64,000 bases of DNA from Clostridium chrysemydis (GCF_015234215.1 NZ_JADEKP010000002.1:310001-374000); one strand, 5' to 3'; shown: positions 32,857 through 41,841, counted from the first letter of the stretch. Made by a program: numbers and translations. The notes: generated by a model not told the origin, from the letters alone.

Positions 32857-33939
32857 ATGATAAAAAAGTTTATAGAGGGAATTACTCCCTTAGATAATTA
32901 TGCTATGGAAAAGGCAAAACTTAGAGTTGATTCTTTAGCAAAACCTTTAGGTAGTCTTGGAGAACTTGAAAGTATTTCTGTAAGGTTATCTGGAATAACT
33001 TCAAAAATAATAAACGAAACTGATAAAAAGTGCATTATCATTATGTCAGCTGATAATGGAGTAGTAGAAGAGGGGGTTGCATCTGCACCCCAGTACGTAA
33101 CTTTAGCTCAAACTAAAAACTTCATAAAAGGAAAAACAGGGGTTTGTTCGATCGCAAAAGCAAATGAGACAAGCCTTAAAGTAGTAGATATAGGGATTAA
33201 TAGTGATGAAAAAATAGAAGGAGTTATAGATAGAAAAATCAGAAAAGGAACAAAAAATATCTATAAAGAACCTGCTATGACTTATGAGGAATGTAAGATT
33301 GCAATTCTTATAGGAATAGAAACAGTTAAAGAAGCTAAAGATGAAGGATATAACATCTTAGGTGTAGGTGAGATGGGAATAGGAAATACTACAACATCAT
33401 CTGCAGTTTTAAAAGCTCTTTTAAACATCGAAACAGAAAAAATAGTTGGAAAAGGCGGCGGAATAACTAGTGATTCTTTTATTAAGAAAAAAGCTATAGT
33501 AGAAGAAGTTATACTTAAGCATAATGTTAATAGAGAAGATATTATAGATATAGTCTCTAAAGTTGGAGGATACGATATTGCAGGGATGATAGGAGTTTTT
33601 ATAGGAGCTTCATATTATAAAATACCTGTAGTTATAGACGGGTTTATATCAGTAGTAGCTGCACTTTGTGCATCAAGATTAAATCCACTTGTAAAGGGAT
33701 ATTTATTCCCATCTCATAAATCAGAAGAGATAGGGTATAACCTAGCTATGGAAGAATTAAATTTAAAACCATTTTTAAATTTGAATATGAGACTTGGTGA
33801 AGGAAGCGGATGTCCTATTGCTTTTTCAGTAATTGATTTTGCAAATTCTATGATGAAAAATATGGCTACATTTAGTGAAGGCGATATAGATGATAGTTAC
33901 ATAGAAGAAGTTAGAAGTGAAGAATGTTATAAAGTATAA
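32857..33939 (+). CDS. cobT: Nicotinate-nucleotide:dimethylbenzimidazole phosphoribosyltransferase
   Basis: 360 residues. Activates the lower-ligand base of B12 to its alpha-ribotide using nicotinate mononucleotide. Family motifs: LAKPLGSLGELE near the N-terminus, SADNGVVEEGV, LGVGEMGIGNTTTSSA and HKSEEIGYNLAM, and the active-site Glu region MRLGEGSGCP. First gene of the cobT-cobO-cobU-cobS-cobC-cbiB-cobD operon. ATG 32857 follows AAAGGAGGGG at a longish distance; upstream in-frame codons are not supported by homology. No riboswitch precedes it. Confidence 0.94.
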   Translation: MIKKFIEGITPLDNYAMEKAKLRVDSLAKPLGSLGELESISVRLSGITSKIINETDKKCIIIMSADNGVVEEGVASAPQYVTLAQTKNFIKGKTGVCSIAKANETSLKVVDIGINSDEKIEGVIDRKIRKGTKNIYKEPAMTYEECKIAILIGIETVKEAKDEGYNILGVGEMGIGNTTTSSAVLKALLNIETEKIVGKGGGITSDSFIKKKAIVEEVILKHNVNREDIIDIVSKVGGYDIAGMIGVFIGASYYKIPVVIDGFISVVAALCASRLNPLVKGYLFPSHKSEEIGYNLAMEELNLKPFLNLNMRLGEGSGCPIAFSVIDFANSMMKNMATFSEGDIDDSYIEEVRSEECYKV

Positions 33940-33953
33940 GGAGGTAAAACTAT

Positions 33954-34484
33954 ATGGAGGTTGGATTAATTCATATTTACTGTGGAGACGGTAAAGGTAA
34001 AACTACAGCAGCTATGGGTCTTGGGATGAGAGCTTCAGGAAACAATCTAAAGGTTTTATTAACTCAATTTTTAAAGAGTAATAAAACAGGAGAGCTTAAC
34101 TCAATTGAAAAACTTAAAGAGTATTATCATTTTGTTCCAGGTGTTCCTGTAAATAAGTTTTCTTGGAATATGACAGAGGAAGAAAAGGCAAACGCTAAAG
34201 TAGAACATACTAAAAGATTTAAAGAGATAACTAAAAAGGCTGTTTTAGAAAATTATGATTTACTTATTTTAGATGAACTAATTGGAACTGTTAATTTAGA
34301 TTTCGTTCCTTTAGATTTAGTTTTAGATTTTCTAAAAAATAAACCAAAAGGACTTGAAGTTGTAATGACAGGAAGAGACCCTAAAGAGGAATTAGTTAAT
34401 ATAGCAGATTATGTATCAGAAATAAAAGCTGTTAAACATCCGTTTAAAAAGGGAATTCCTTCAAGAAAAGGAATAGAAATATGA
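33954..34484 (+). CDS. cobO: Cob(I)alamin adenosyltransferase, CobA/CobO type
   Basis: 176 residues. P-loop enzyme that transfers the adenosyl group from ATP to Co(I) corrinoid. Walker A is GDGKGKTTAA (11-20). LLTQFLKSNKTGELNS and LLILDELIGTVNLDFV are family typical, and the end KKGIPSRKGIEI matches the usual C-terminus (GIKAREGIEY in relatives). GGAGGT precedes ATG 33954, and its stop overlaps cobU by four bases. Confidence 0.93.
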   Translation: MEVGLIHIYCGDGKGKTTAAMGLGMRASGNNLKVLLTQFLKSNKTGELNSIEKLKEYYHFVPGVPVNKFSWNMTEEEKANAKVEHTKRFKEITKKAVLENYDLLILDELIGTVNLDFVPLDLVLDFLKNKPKGLEVVMTGRDPKEELVNIADYVSEIKAVKHPFKKGIPSRKGIEI

Positions 34485-35020
34485 TTGTCCTAGTTATAGG
34501 AGGGTCAAAGAGTGGAAAATCTAGTTTAGCTGAAAATATAAGCTATAACTTAAAAAAAGAGGGGATTTTATATTACCTTGCAACTATGAACCCGAAAGAT
34601 TTAGAGGATTTAAAAAGAATAGAAAAACATATTTCAAGTAGGGAGAAATATAATTTTAAAACTATAGAAATTAAAAGTGATATAAAAATGGTTAAAGATA
34701 TAAAAGGCTCTGACACTATGCTTTTAGATAGTGTTACTTCTTTAGTAACTAACGAGATGTTTAAAGAAAATAATTTTAACTTATCTGTTAAAGATAAGAT
34801 TACTAGTGAAGTAGAAAGTCTTTCTAAAAGGCTTAAAAACCTTATATTAGTTTCTGATTATGTTTTTTCAGATAGCAAAAGATATGATGAATTAACGAAT
34901 AATTTTAGAAAAGAATTAGGAAGTATTAATTGCACCTTAGCTTCACTAGCAGATGTAGTTATTGAAGTTAACTTTGGAAATATAATATTTCATAAAGGAG
35001 AGGGGGTATTAGATGTTTAG
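34481..35020 (+). CDS. cobU: Adenosylcobinamide kinase / phosphate guanylyltransferase, with altered C-terminal motif
   Basis: 179 residues. Makes GDP-cobinamide from adenosylcobinamide. Walker A is GGSKSGKS (7-14), and the guanylylated histidine is H50 in KRIEKHISSRE, so kinase and GMP-accepting parts look intact. The normally invariant VSNEVGxGIVP motif is replaced by VSDYVFSDSKRYDEL; the missing GIVP motif is found instead in the small CobU-like protein encoded at 35783. The gene overlaps both cobO and cobS, indicating tight translational coupling. Confidence 0.88.
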   Translation: MIVLVIGGSKSGKSSLAENISYNLKKEGILYYLATMNPKDLEDLKRIEKHISSREKYNFKTIEIKSDIKMVKDIKGSDTMLLDSVTSLVTNEMFKENNFNLSVKDKITSEVESLSKRLKNLILVSDYVFSDSKRYDELTNNFRKELGSINCTLASLADVVIEVNFGNIIFHKGEGVLDV

Positions 35021-35771
35021 TGATTTATATAAAGGGTTTAATATGACTTTAAGTATGTTTACTAAAATACCTCTACCAAAGTATGTTTGGGATGAGAAAT
35101 CTGCAAGATATATTATGAGGCTTTATCCGATTATAGGTCTAATAGTTGGACTGTTTTGGTATGTATCTTTTAGAATTCTTATACTATTTAATATAAATAA
35201 TATACTTTTAAGTGCTTTAACTATGCTAAGTCCACTTTTAATTACAGGGTTTATTCATTTAGATGGATTTATGGATGTGTCTGATGCGCTTTTATCAAGT
35301 AGGGATAAAGAAGAAAAGGTAAGGATACTTAAAGATTCTACAGTAGGTGCGTTTTCAGTTATAGCTTTAGTAATTCTTTTTTTAATAGAATCATCTTCTA
35401 TATCTTCACTTTTAGAAAAAGGATTTGACCCTAGGATTCTAATCCTTATTCCGATAGCTTCAAGATGTTTTGGAGGGTATACAATACTTTCTAGAAATCA
35501 AATATCCAAAAGCTACTTTGGTGATTTATTTAAAAAAGGAACTAAGCCTTATGAAAAATACATATTAATCTTTATTTATTTTTTAGTGTTATTAGTTTCA
35601 TTAATATTTTTAAATATAAAATATTTTATTTCACTTATAGTACTCGGGTTAGTTGGAGTTTTAAGTATTAGAAAGTGCAATAAAGAATTTAGTGGAGTAA
35701 ATGGAGACGTTGCAGGATTTACCCTTGTATTATCAGAAGCTATATGCTTTTTAGTTTTAGGCGTTATTTAG
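35013..35771 (+). CDS. cobS: Adenosylcobinamide-GDP ribazoletransferase (cobalamin synthase)
   Basis: 252 residues, six to seven membrane segments. Joins GDP-cobinamide to alpha-ribazole in the membrane, the last step of nucleotide loop assembly. Motifs: TKIPLPKYVWDEKSARY at the N-terminus, GFIHLDGFMDVSDALLSSRDKEEKVRILKDST-type metal-binding segment, KDSTVGAFSVIAL and NGDVAGFTLVLSE near the end. It overlaps cobU by eight bases and is followed 11 bases later by the CobU-like gene. Confidence 0.93.
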   Translation: MFSDLYKGFNMTLSMFTKIPLPKYVWDEKSARYIMRLYPIIGLIVGLFWYVSFRILILFNINNILLSALTMLSPLLITGFIHLDGFMDVSDALLSSRDKEEKVRILKDSTVGAFSVIALVILFLIESSSISSLLEKGFDPRILILIPIASRCFGGYTILSRNQISKSYFGDLFKKGTKPYEKYILIFIYFLVLLVSLIFLNIKYFISLIVLGLVGVLSIRKCNKEFSGVNGDVAGFTLVLSEAICFLVLGVI

Positions 35772-35782
35772 GAGGAAAGTAT

Positions 35783-36169
35783 ATGAAATTATATTTTGGT
35801 GGTGCATACAACGGGAAATTAGAACTTGTTAAAAACAAATACAAAATTAAAGATTTTGAAGTCTTTGATTGTAAATCAAATATAATAGATTTTGATAAAA
35901 AGGTTATAAATAACTTTCACGAATTTGTTTTTAATATGATAAAAGATTCTAAAGACCCTAAAGAATATGTTTTGAAAAATCTTGATAAATTCAAAGGAAA
36001 GATAATTATTTCAGATGATTTAAATTCTGGAATAGTTCCAATTGAAAATTTAGAGAGAAGATTAAGAGAAGATTTAGGAGAAATTTTAAATATTTTTTCA
36101 AAAGAAAGCAAAGAAGTTTATAGGGTGTTTTTTGGAATAGAAAGTAAATTAAAAGGTGATATAAAATGA
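35783..36169 (+). CDS. Small degenerate CobU-family protein
   Basis: 128 residues. Begins like CobU (KLYFGGAYNGKLELV), but the P-loop has lost its Ser/Thr (GGAYNGK-L13) and the guanylyl histidine motif is missing. Its C-terminal half keeps the CobU end: ISDDLNSGIVPIENLERRL, then LREDLGEILN and VYRVFFGIESKLKG. This is the part that is altered in the CobU encoded at 34481. ATG 35783 has AGGAGG upstream; a longer frame from 35744 lies inside cobS. Its stop overlaps cobC by four bases. Probably a partner or regulator of CobU rather than a kinase itself. Confidence 0.72.
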   Translation: MKLYFGGAYNGKLELVKNKYKIKDFEVFDCKSNIIDFDKKVINNFHEFVFNMIKDSKDPKEYVLKNLDKFKGKIIISDDLNSGIVPIENLERRLREDLGEILNIFSKESKEVYRVFFGIESKLKGDIK

Positions 36170-36759
36170 TACTTTATCTTATAAGGCACGGAAAAACTTT
36201 TTGCAATGAAAAAAAACTTTATTGCGGGAAATCTGATATAGAACTAAGCGATAAAGGAAGAGAAGAAATAAAAGAAAAGATTAAAGAATTTAACTTTCCA
36301 GATTGCAAAAACAACTACACAACTGGGCTTAAAAGAACTAATGAAACTTTTAAACTTATCTATAAAAATAAAGATTTTGAAGTTTTGGAAGGCTTTAGAG
36401 AATACGACTTTGGAGATTTTGAATTAAAATCCTATGAAGAATTAAAAGAAAATAAAGAATACTTAAATTGGATTTTAGATGAGAGCTTAGAATTTAGAGT
36501 TCCAAAGGGAGAATCGAGAAAAGAATTTAAAACTAGAATAGAAAAATCTTTAATTTCTTTAATAGATTCTTTAGAAAAAAATAATGAAAAAGAAGCCTTA
36601 GTTCTTTGTCATGGGGGAACTATAGCAAGTCTTTTAGAAAGTTTTAATGAAGAAAATAAAAGTTTTTATGATTATCATCCAAACTGTATAGAAGGCTACA
36701 CTCTTAAAGTTTTAAGAGAAAAAGGAAAACTAAAATTAAATATATTAGAAAGGTTTTAA
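36166..36759 (+). CDS. cobC: Alpha-ribazole-5'-phosphate phosphatase (histidine phosphatase family)
   Basis: 197 residues. Phosphoglycerate-mutase-like fold with the phosphohistidine H8 in LIRHGKTFCNEK, and VLCHGGTIASLLES supplying the second catalytic His. It removes phosphate from alpha-ribazole-5'-P or adenosylcobalamin-5'-P. Operon position within the cobalamin genes supports the specific name, since the fold alone is generic. It overlaps the preceding gene (ATGA) and is followed by cbiB two bases later. Confidence 0.88.
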   Translation: MILYLIRHGKTFCNEKKLYCGKSDIELSDKGREEIKEKIKEFNFPDCKNNYTTGLKRTNETFKLIYKNKDFEVLEGFREYDFGDFELKSYEELKENKEYLNWILDESLEFRVPKGESRKEFKTRIEKSLISLIDSLEKNNEKEALVLCHGGTIASLLESFNEENKSFYDYHPNCIEGYTLKVLREKGKLKLNILERF

Positions 36760-36761
36760 AA

Positions 36762-37709
36762 ATGATAGAGATTATAATAGGATATATTTTAGATTTAATA
36801 ATAGGAGATCCAAATAACCCTTATCATCCTATAAGATTTATTGGAAACCTCTCTAAATCTTTAGAAGGATTTTTTAGAAAGAGAATTTCTAAAAATCTTA
36901 AATTAAGTGGTATTTTAACTAATCTGTCTGTAATACTTATAACATTTTTTGTAGTACTATTTATAACTAAAGGTACAAGTTATATTAATATTTATCTAGG
37001 GATAATAGTATCTGGAATATTAATATATTTTACTATTTCAGCTAAATGTTTAAAGGTTGAAGGACTAAAGGTTATAAAGGAATTAGAAAAGGGAGATATA
37101 GTTGAAGCTAGAAAAAAATTATCATATATAGTTGGAAGAGACACAGATAAATTAAACGAAAGTGAAATTTATAGGGCAGTAATTGAGACGATTGCAGAAA
37201 ATATGTCAGATGGAATAATAGCACCTTTATTTTATGCAGGAATCGGGGGAGCGCCATTAGCTTTTTTATATAAGGCTGTTAATACTTGCGATTCTATGTT
37301 TGGCTACAAGAATGAAAAATACATAGATTTTGGATTTTCTTCAGCTAAGGTTGATGACATATTTAATTATATTCCAGCTAGAATAACAAGTTATTTAATT
37401 ATTATAGCTTCTTTTTTATTAAGATATAAATATAAAGAAAGTTATAAAATATATAAAAGAGATAGATATAATCACTCAAGTCCAAATAGTGCACACCCAG
37501 AAGCGGCAGTTAGTGGAGCGCTTTCTATAATGCTTGGTGGAAGTAACTATTACTTTGGTAAATTAGTTAAAAAAGATACTATAGGGGATAAATTAAAAGA
37601 AATAGAAAAAAATGATGTTATAAAGACAAATAAAATTTTAGATTTAGTTACTTTTTTAGGGGTAGTTTTAGCTATAATTATTTCCTTTGTAATACATAGT
37701 TTTTTATAG
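36762..37709 (+). CDS. cbiB: Adenosylcobinamide-phosphate synthase
   Basis: 315 residues, about five to seven membrane segments. Amidates adenosylcobyric acid with aminopropanol phosphate (the product of CobD). Typical sequences: GYILDLIIGDPNNPYHPIRFIG at the start, YIVGRDTDKLNESEIYRAVIETIAEN-type motif, DGIIAPLFYAGIGGAPLAFLYKAVNTCDSM and SSPNSAHPEAAVSGAL. It lies between cobC and cobD, with weak ribosome sites consistent with coupling. Confidence 0.94.
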   Translation: MIEIIIGYILDLIIGDPNNPYHPIRFIGNLSKSLEGFFRKRISKNLKLSGILTNLSVILITFFVVLFITKGTSYINIYLGIIVSGILIYFTISAKCLKVEGLKVIKELEKGDIVEARKKLSYIVGRDTDKLNESEIYRAVIETIAENMSDGIIAPLFYAGIGGAPLAFLYKAVNTCDSMFGYKNEKYIDFGFSSAKVDDIFNYIPARITSYLIIIASFLLRYKYKESYKIYKRDRYNHSSPNSAHPEAAVSGALSIMLGGSNYYFGKLVKKDTIGDKLKEIEKNDVIKTNKILDLVTFLGVVLAIIISFVIHSFL

Positions 37710-37721
37710 AGGTAAATTCAT

Positions 37722-38780
37722 ATGAAAAATAGTCATGGTGGAAATATTGATGAAATAAAGAGAAATTACAAAATTAAAGATTTAGTAGACTTTTCAGCAA
37801 ATATAAACCCTTTAGGGCTTTCAAAAACTGTTAAGGAAGCTATGATAAATGCTATAGATGACGTTATTCATTACCCAGATATCACTTATTTAGATTTAAT
37901 AAATAGCATAAGTGAATTCCTAAATATAGAAAAGAATAACATATTTTTAGGGAATGGTGCAGCGGAAGTTATATTTAATATAGTAAGAGGCTTAAAGCCT
38001 AAAAAGGCTCTACTTTACGGGCCAAGCTTTTCAGAATATAGCGAAGCTTTAAACTCAGTAGATTGCAAGATAGATTATTATGTTTTAAAAGATAAGTATA
38101 ATTTGGATTTAGGGATTTTAGATATGATTAATAAAGATACAGATATAATATTTATTTGTAACCCTAATAATCCGACAGGTGCTTTATGCAAAAGACAAAT
38201 GATAGAAGAAATATTAAAGGCTTCAAAGGAAGAGGATATTACAGTTGTAATAGATGAATCTTTTTTAGAGTTTGTTAGGAATTCTAAGGAAATTACTTTA
38301 ATTAATAGTTTAAAAGATTATGACAACTTAATTATAGTTAAGTCTTTAACTAAGATTTTTGCCTTTCCTGGAATAAGGCTTGGGTACGGATTAACTAAAA
38401 ATAAAGAATACTTAGAAAAGATAAATAAAAACACTATATCTTGGAGCGTAAACACTATAGCAAATAAAGCTGGAATTGCAGCTTTAAAAGAAAGTTTATA
38501 TATTAAAAATACTATTGAATTTGTAGAAGAAGAAAATAAGTTTTTATTTAATAATTTAAGCTTATTTAAAGATTTAAAGGTATTTAAAGGATATGCAAAC
38601 TTTATATTTTTTAAGACCTTTAAAAATATAGATTTAAAAGAAGAACTTTTAAAATATGGAATTTTAATAAGGAGCTGCGAAAACTATATAGGACTAGATA
38701 AGAGTTATTATAGAGTTGCAGTTAGAACTAGAGAAGAAAATATTAAATTAATAAAATCTCTTCAAGAAATTGTAAATTAA
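37722..38780 (+). CDS. cobD: L-threonine-O-3-phosphate decarboxylase
   Basis: 352 residues. PLP-dependent fold-I enzyme giving aminopropanol phosphate for the B12 side chain. Motifs: HGGNIDEIKRNYKIKDLVDFSANINPLG at the start, PNNPTG for cofactor binding, VVIDESFLEF with the ring-binding Asp, and the Schiff-base lysine in IVKSLTKIFAFPGIRLGYG. Closely related to histidinol-phosphate aminotransferase; the cobalamin operon decides the name. Last gene of the cobT operon. GAGGTAAATT precedes ATG 37722. Confidence 0.93.
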   Translation: MKNSHGGNIDEIKRNYKIKDLVDFSANINPLGLSKTVKEAMINAIDDVIHYPDITYLDLINSISEFLNIEKNNIFLGNGAAEVIFNIVRGLKPKKALLYGPSFSEYSEALNSVDCKIDYYVLKDKYNLDLGILDMINKDTDIIFICNPNNPTGALCKRQMIEEILKASKEEDITVVIDESFLEFVRNSKEITLINSLKDYDNLIIVKSLTKIFAFPGIRLGYGLTKNKEYLEKINKNTISWSVNTIANKAGIAALKESLYIKNTIEFVEEENKFLFNNLSLFKDLKVFKGYANFIFFKTFKNIDLKEELLKYGILIRSCENYIGLDKSYYRVAVRTREENIKLIKSLQEIVN

Positions 38781-38800
38781 TAATCTCAAATGATAAAAAA

Positions 38801-38829
38801 TTGACAATTAGATAATTAAATAATATAAT
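38801..38829 (+). promoter_or_regulatory. Consensus promoter of the cobalamin riboswitch transcript
   Basis: Perfect TTGACA (38801-38806), 17-bp spacer, perfect TATAAT (38824-38829). The strongest promoter match in the window. Confidence 0.88.
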
Positions 38830-38850
38830 CATTCTGATAAAAATAATAAT

Positions 38851-39007
38851 TGGTGTATATTACTTAAAAGGGAATAGAGTGTAAATCTCTAACTACCCCA
38901 GTAACCGTGATGTGGACGAGGCCTAAATTATAGTCACTATATTAATTTATGGGAAGGCTAGGCTAAGGGTGAAGCTAAGTCGGGATACCTGCCAAATTAT
39001 TTATACG
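38851..39007 (+). promoter_or_regulatory. Cobalamin (B12) riboswitch aptamer
   Basis: Contains the conserved elements in order: GGTGTATA at the P1 side, AAAAGGGAATAGAGTGTAAATC, CTACCCCAGTAACCGTGATG, GGGAAGGC, and the B12 box GCTAAGTCGGGATACCTGCC ending near 38993. GTATA (38854-38858) can close P1 with TATAC (39002-39006). It controls the btuF-btuC-btuD-DUF71-cbiP transcript. The 38781-39135 gap is otherwise promoter and expression platform. Confidence 0.9.
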
Positions 39008-39011
39008 ACTT

Positions 39012-39091
39012 ACTATAACCTTCTGAGGGTGGGGTTATAGTGCTAATAGGATTTTTTTATATAAGCATACCTTCACACGGTGTGTTTTTTT
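39012..39091 (+). terminator. Riboswitch expression platform with terminator
   Basis: ACTATAACC (39012-39020) pairs with GGTTATAGT (39033-39041). A second short hairpin, CACACGGTGTG (39074-39084), is followed by T7, a terminator form. Which helix is ligand-dependent is not clear from sequence. Confidence 0.6.
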
Positions 39092-39135
39092 AATCCCAAA
39101 AATTAACGCCTCAAAATTATAATGGAGGAAAAGTG

Positions 39136-40053
39136 ATGAGAAATTTTAAAAAGTTATTGTCAGTAGTAGTTTTAACGATATTTTCGTTAGCTATCTTTAC
39201 AGGCTGCGCAGGTAAAACTGTTACTATGAAAGATATGGAAGGTACAGAGTTTAAAGTACCTAAAAAGATTGAAAGAATAGTATCTACAGCACCGTCTAAT
39301 ACTGAAATTTTAGTAGGTCTTGGGTTAGGTGATAAAATTGTAGGAGTAGATAAATATTCAGCTGATATAAAAGGGTTAAAAAGTGATGTAACTAAAATAG
39401 ACTTTAGAAACCCAGATGCTGAAGCTATAATTGCCCTTAAACCAGATGTTATTATTGCATCAGGTCATAATAGAGAAGGAAAAGAAGATCCATTTAAGGC
39501 TTTAAAAGATGCTGGTATACCAGTTGTATACTTGCCTACAGCAGAAAGCATAAATGGAATCTATGATGATATAAATTTCTTAGGGAAGCTTACTGGAACT
39601 GAAGAAAAAGGAAATGAAATGGTAAATAACTTAAAAGGCGAAGTTGATAAAATCAAAGCTATAGGTGAAAAGATTAAAGATAAGAAAACTGTATACTTTG
39701 AAATAGGTTCAGGTGAAAAACTTTATAGTTTCGGTAGTGATACATTCTTAAATGAATTATTAACTACAATAGGAGCCCAAAATATATTTAAAGATCAAAA
39801 AGGTTGGATCTCACCTAGTGAAGAATCAGTAATAAAGAAAAATCCAGATGTAATCTTAACAAACGAAGATTACATAAAAGATGCTACAAAACAAATAGAA
39901 AAACGCCCAGGATTTAATACTATAAACGCAGTTAAAAATAAAGAGGTATTCTTAGTAGATAAAAATGCAACTTCACGTCCAAGTCAAAACGTAATAAGTG
40001 CATTAAAACAAATTGCAAAGGATATTTATCCAAAAGAATATGCAAATATCTAA
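39136..40053 (+). CDS. btuF: Corrinoid-binding lipoprotein of the BtuFCD importer
   Basis: 305 residues. Lipoprotein signal with lipobox IFTG-C24. Class III binding-protein fold: ERIVSTAPSNTEILVGLGLG and VDKYSADIKG in the first lobe, a rigid helix, then PDVILTNEDYI and RPSQNVISALKQIA in the second. It captures vitamin B12 or cobinamide outside the cell. ATG 39136 sits seven bases after GGAGG; a GTG at 39133 is too close. First gene of the riboswitch-controlled operon. The substrate is inferred from the riboswitch and neighbours, since heme and siderophore proteins share the fold. Confidence 0.9.
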   Translation: MRNFKKLLSVVVLTIFSLAIFTGCAGKTVTMKDMEGTEFKVPKKIERIVSTAPSNTEILVGLGLGDKIVGVDKYSADIKGLKSDVTKIDFRNPDAEAIIALKPDVIIASGHNREGKEDPFKALKDAGIPVVYLPTAESINGIYDDINFLGKLTGTEEKGNEMVNNLKGEVDKIKAIGEKIKDKKTVYFEIGSGEKLYSFGSDTFLNELLTTIGAQNIFKDQKGWISPSEESVIKKNPDVILTNEDYIKDATKQIEKRPGFNTINAVKNKEVFLVDKNATSRPSQNVISALKQIAKDIYPKEYANI

Positions 40054-41071
40054 AAAAATAAAAATCAAGATAAGCTTAGGAGTAATCCTAAGCTTACTGA
40101 TTATCTGTATTGGAACTTCTCTTGGAAGTTCCAATATTGATTTATTAGATACAGTTTCAATAATAGCGCATAAGCTATTTAATATACCTCTTAGGGCGGG
40201 GATTGAATCTAAAGATATTGCGATAATTTGGCTTTTAAGGCTGCCTAGGGTACTTTTAGCTTTCGGGGTAGGCGCATCACTTGCAGTATCTGGTGCGGTA
40301 ATACAATCTATCTTAAAAAACCCTTTAGCATCACCTTATACTTTAGGAGTATCATCAGGTGCATCTTTAGGTGTTGGAATATATATAGTTTTAGGAATAA
40401 CTATACCTTTTGTAGGGAATTTAGCGCTTCCTTTTATAGGATTTTTATTTGGAGTTTTAACCGTGTTTTTAGTTATAATATTTTCAAGTAAAGTAGATAG
40501 AGGATTATCTAATAATACGGTAATACTTTCAGGAATGGTTTTATCTCTTTTTGCAAGTGCAGTCTTAACTACAGTTACAGCACTTTGTAGTGAGGATATT
40601 AAAGCTATTACTATGTGGCAGATGGGATCATTTTCTATGAAGAGTTGGTCTTATGTTTTTGCAGGACTTCCATTTTTTATAATAGGAGTAATCCTTGTAA
40701 TAAGATATACTAGAGAGATGGATATATTAAGCTTTGGTGAAAATCATGCTATGACAGTTGGAGTGGAAACTAAAAAGGTTAAAAAGACATTACTTGTAGC
40801 GGTAGCTATTTTAACTGGAAGTGCTGTAGCTTTAAGTGGAGTGATTGGATTTATAGATTTAATTACGCCTCATATAGTAAGAAAGATATTTGGTTCAAAT
40901 CACAAAATAGTTATACCTATGTCAATAGTGTTTGGTGGTTCTCTTATGGTTTTAACAGATTTAGTTGCTAGAACTATAATAACACCATCAGAATTACCAG
41001 TAGGTGCTATAACTGCAATTGTTGGTGCACCATTTTTTGCATATTTATACTTTGGAAAAAAGAGGGGATAA
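40040..41071 (+). CDS. btuC: Corrinoid ABC transporter permease
   Basis: About 343 residues, eight to ten membrane segments of the FecCD/BtuC family. Motifs: LLRLPRVLLAFGVGASLAVSGAVIQSILKNPLASP in the N-terminal half (long conserved stretch), WQMGSFSMKSW, and GVIGFIDLITPHIVRKIFG with the ATPase-contact loop. ATG 40040 overlaps the end of btuF by 14 bases. A TTG at 40013 would also be in frame, but no ribosome site supports either strongly, so translation is probably coupled to btuF. Confidence 0.9.
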   Translation: MQISKKIKIKISLGVILSLLIICIGTSLGSSNIDLLDTVSIIAHKLFNIPLRAGIESKDIAIIWLLRLPRVLLAFGVGASLAVSGAVIQSILKNPLASPYTLGVSSGASLGVGIYIVLGITIPFVGNLALPFIGFLFGVLTVFLVIIFSSKVDRGLSNNTVILSGMVLSLFASAVLTTVTALCSEDIKAITMWQMGSFSMKSWSYVFAGLPFFIIGVILVIRYTREMDILSFGENHAMTVGVETKKVKKTLLVAVAILTGSAVALSGVIGFIDLITPHIVRKIFGSNHKIVIPMSIVFGGSLMVLTDLVARTIITPSELPVGAITAIVGAPFFAYLYFGKKRG

Positions 41072-41073
41072 AC

Positions 41074-41841
41074 ATGATAGAAGTAAAAAACTTATATACA
41101 GGATATGACGGAATAGAAGTTATCCATGATGTTTCCTTTAAGGCTTCTAAAGGTCAAAATATATCTATCATAGGGCCAAACGGTTGTGGTAAAAGCACTA
41201 TTTTAAAAGCTATGGCAAACCTTATTGAATTTAAAGGTGATATAACTATAGACGGAGATTCAATTAAAAAGATGAAAAGAAAAAACCTTGCTAAAAAGGT
41301 TGCACTTATGAGTCAAAATACTGATATTTATTTTTCATATACAGTATATCAAACTGTTTCTCTTGGAAGATATGCACATATAGATGGGGCTTTTTCAAAT
41401 CTTTCTAAGAGAGACGAAGAAATAGTTTTAAATTCATTAAAAATGGTAGGATTATTAGAATATAAAGATAAGCTTATAAGCGAATTATCAGGAGGTCAGC
41501 TTCAAAGAGTATATTTAGCTAGAGCATTTTCACAAGAACCTGATATATTACTTTTAGATGAGCCTACAAATCATTTAGATTTAAAATGCCAAATTGAAAT
41601 ATTAGAGTACATAAATAAATGGGTAAAAGAAAATAACAAAATAGTTATAGGTGTTTTACATGATTTGAATTTAGTTTTAAAATTTTCAGAGAAAGTTATT
41701 TTAATAAAGAATGGAAAAATAGTATCTACTGGAGATTCAAGTGCAGTATTAAATAGTGATAAATTAAAAGAAGTTTATGATATTGATATAAGAAAGTTTA
41801 TGTTAGAAGCTTTAGAAAGGTGGAGAGGTGAAAACTTATGA
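41074..41841 (+). CDS. btuD: Corrinoid ABC transporter ATP-binding protein
   Basis: 255 residues. Walker A GPNGCGKST (34-42), signature LSGGQLQRVYLARA, Walker B ILLLDEPTNHLD and switch His in VLHDLNLVL, the FepC/BtuD arrangement. It energises BtuC. The gene starts two bases after the btuC stop and overlaps the next gene by four bases. Confidence 0.92.
   Translation: MIEVKNLYTGYDGIEVIHDVSFKASKGQNISIIGPNGCGKSTILKAMANLIEFKGDITIDGDSIKKMKRKNLAKKVALMSQNTDIYFSYTVYQTVSLGRYAHIDGAFSNLSKRDEEIVLNSLKMVGLLEYKDKLISELSGGQLQRVYLARAFSQEPDILLLDEPTNHLDLKCQIEILEYINKWVKENNKIVIGVLHDLNLVLKFSEKVILIKNGKIVSTGDSSAVLNSDKLKEVYDIDIRKFMLEALERWRGENL

Noticed and set aside
38931-39091. A second, tandem cobalamin aptamer
   Set aside because: Only one B12 box is present; the remaining sequence is expression platform hairpins.
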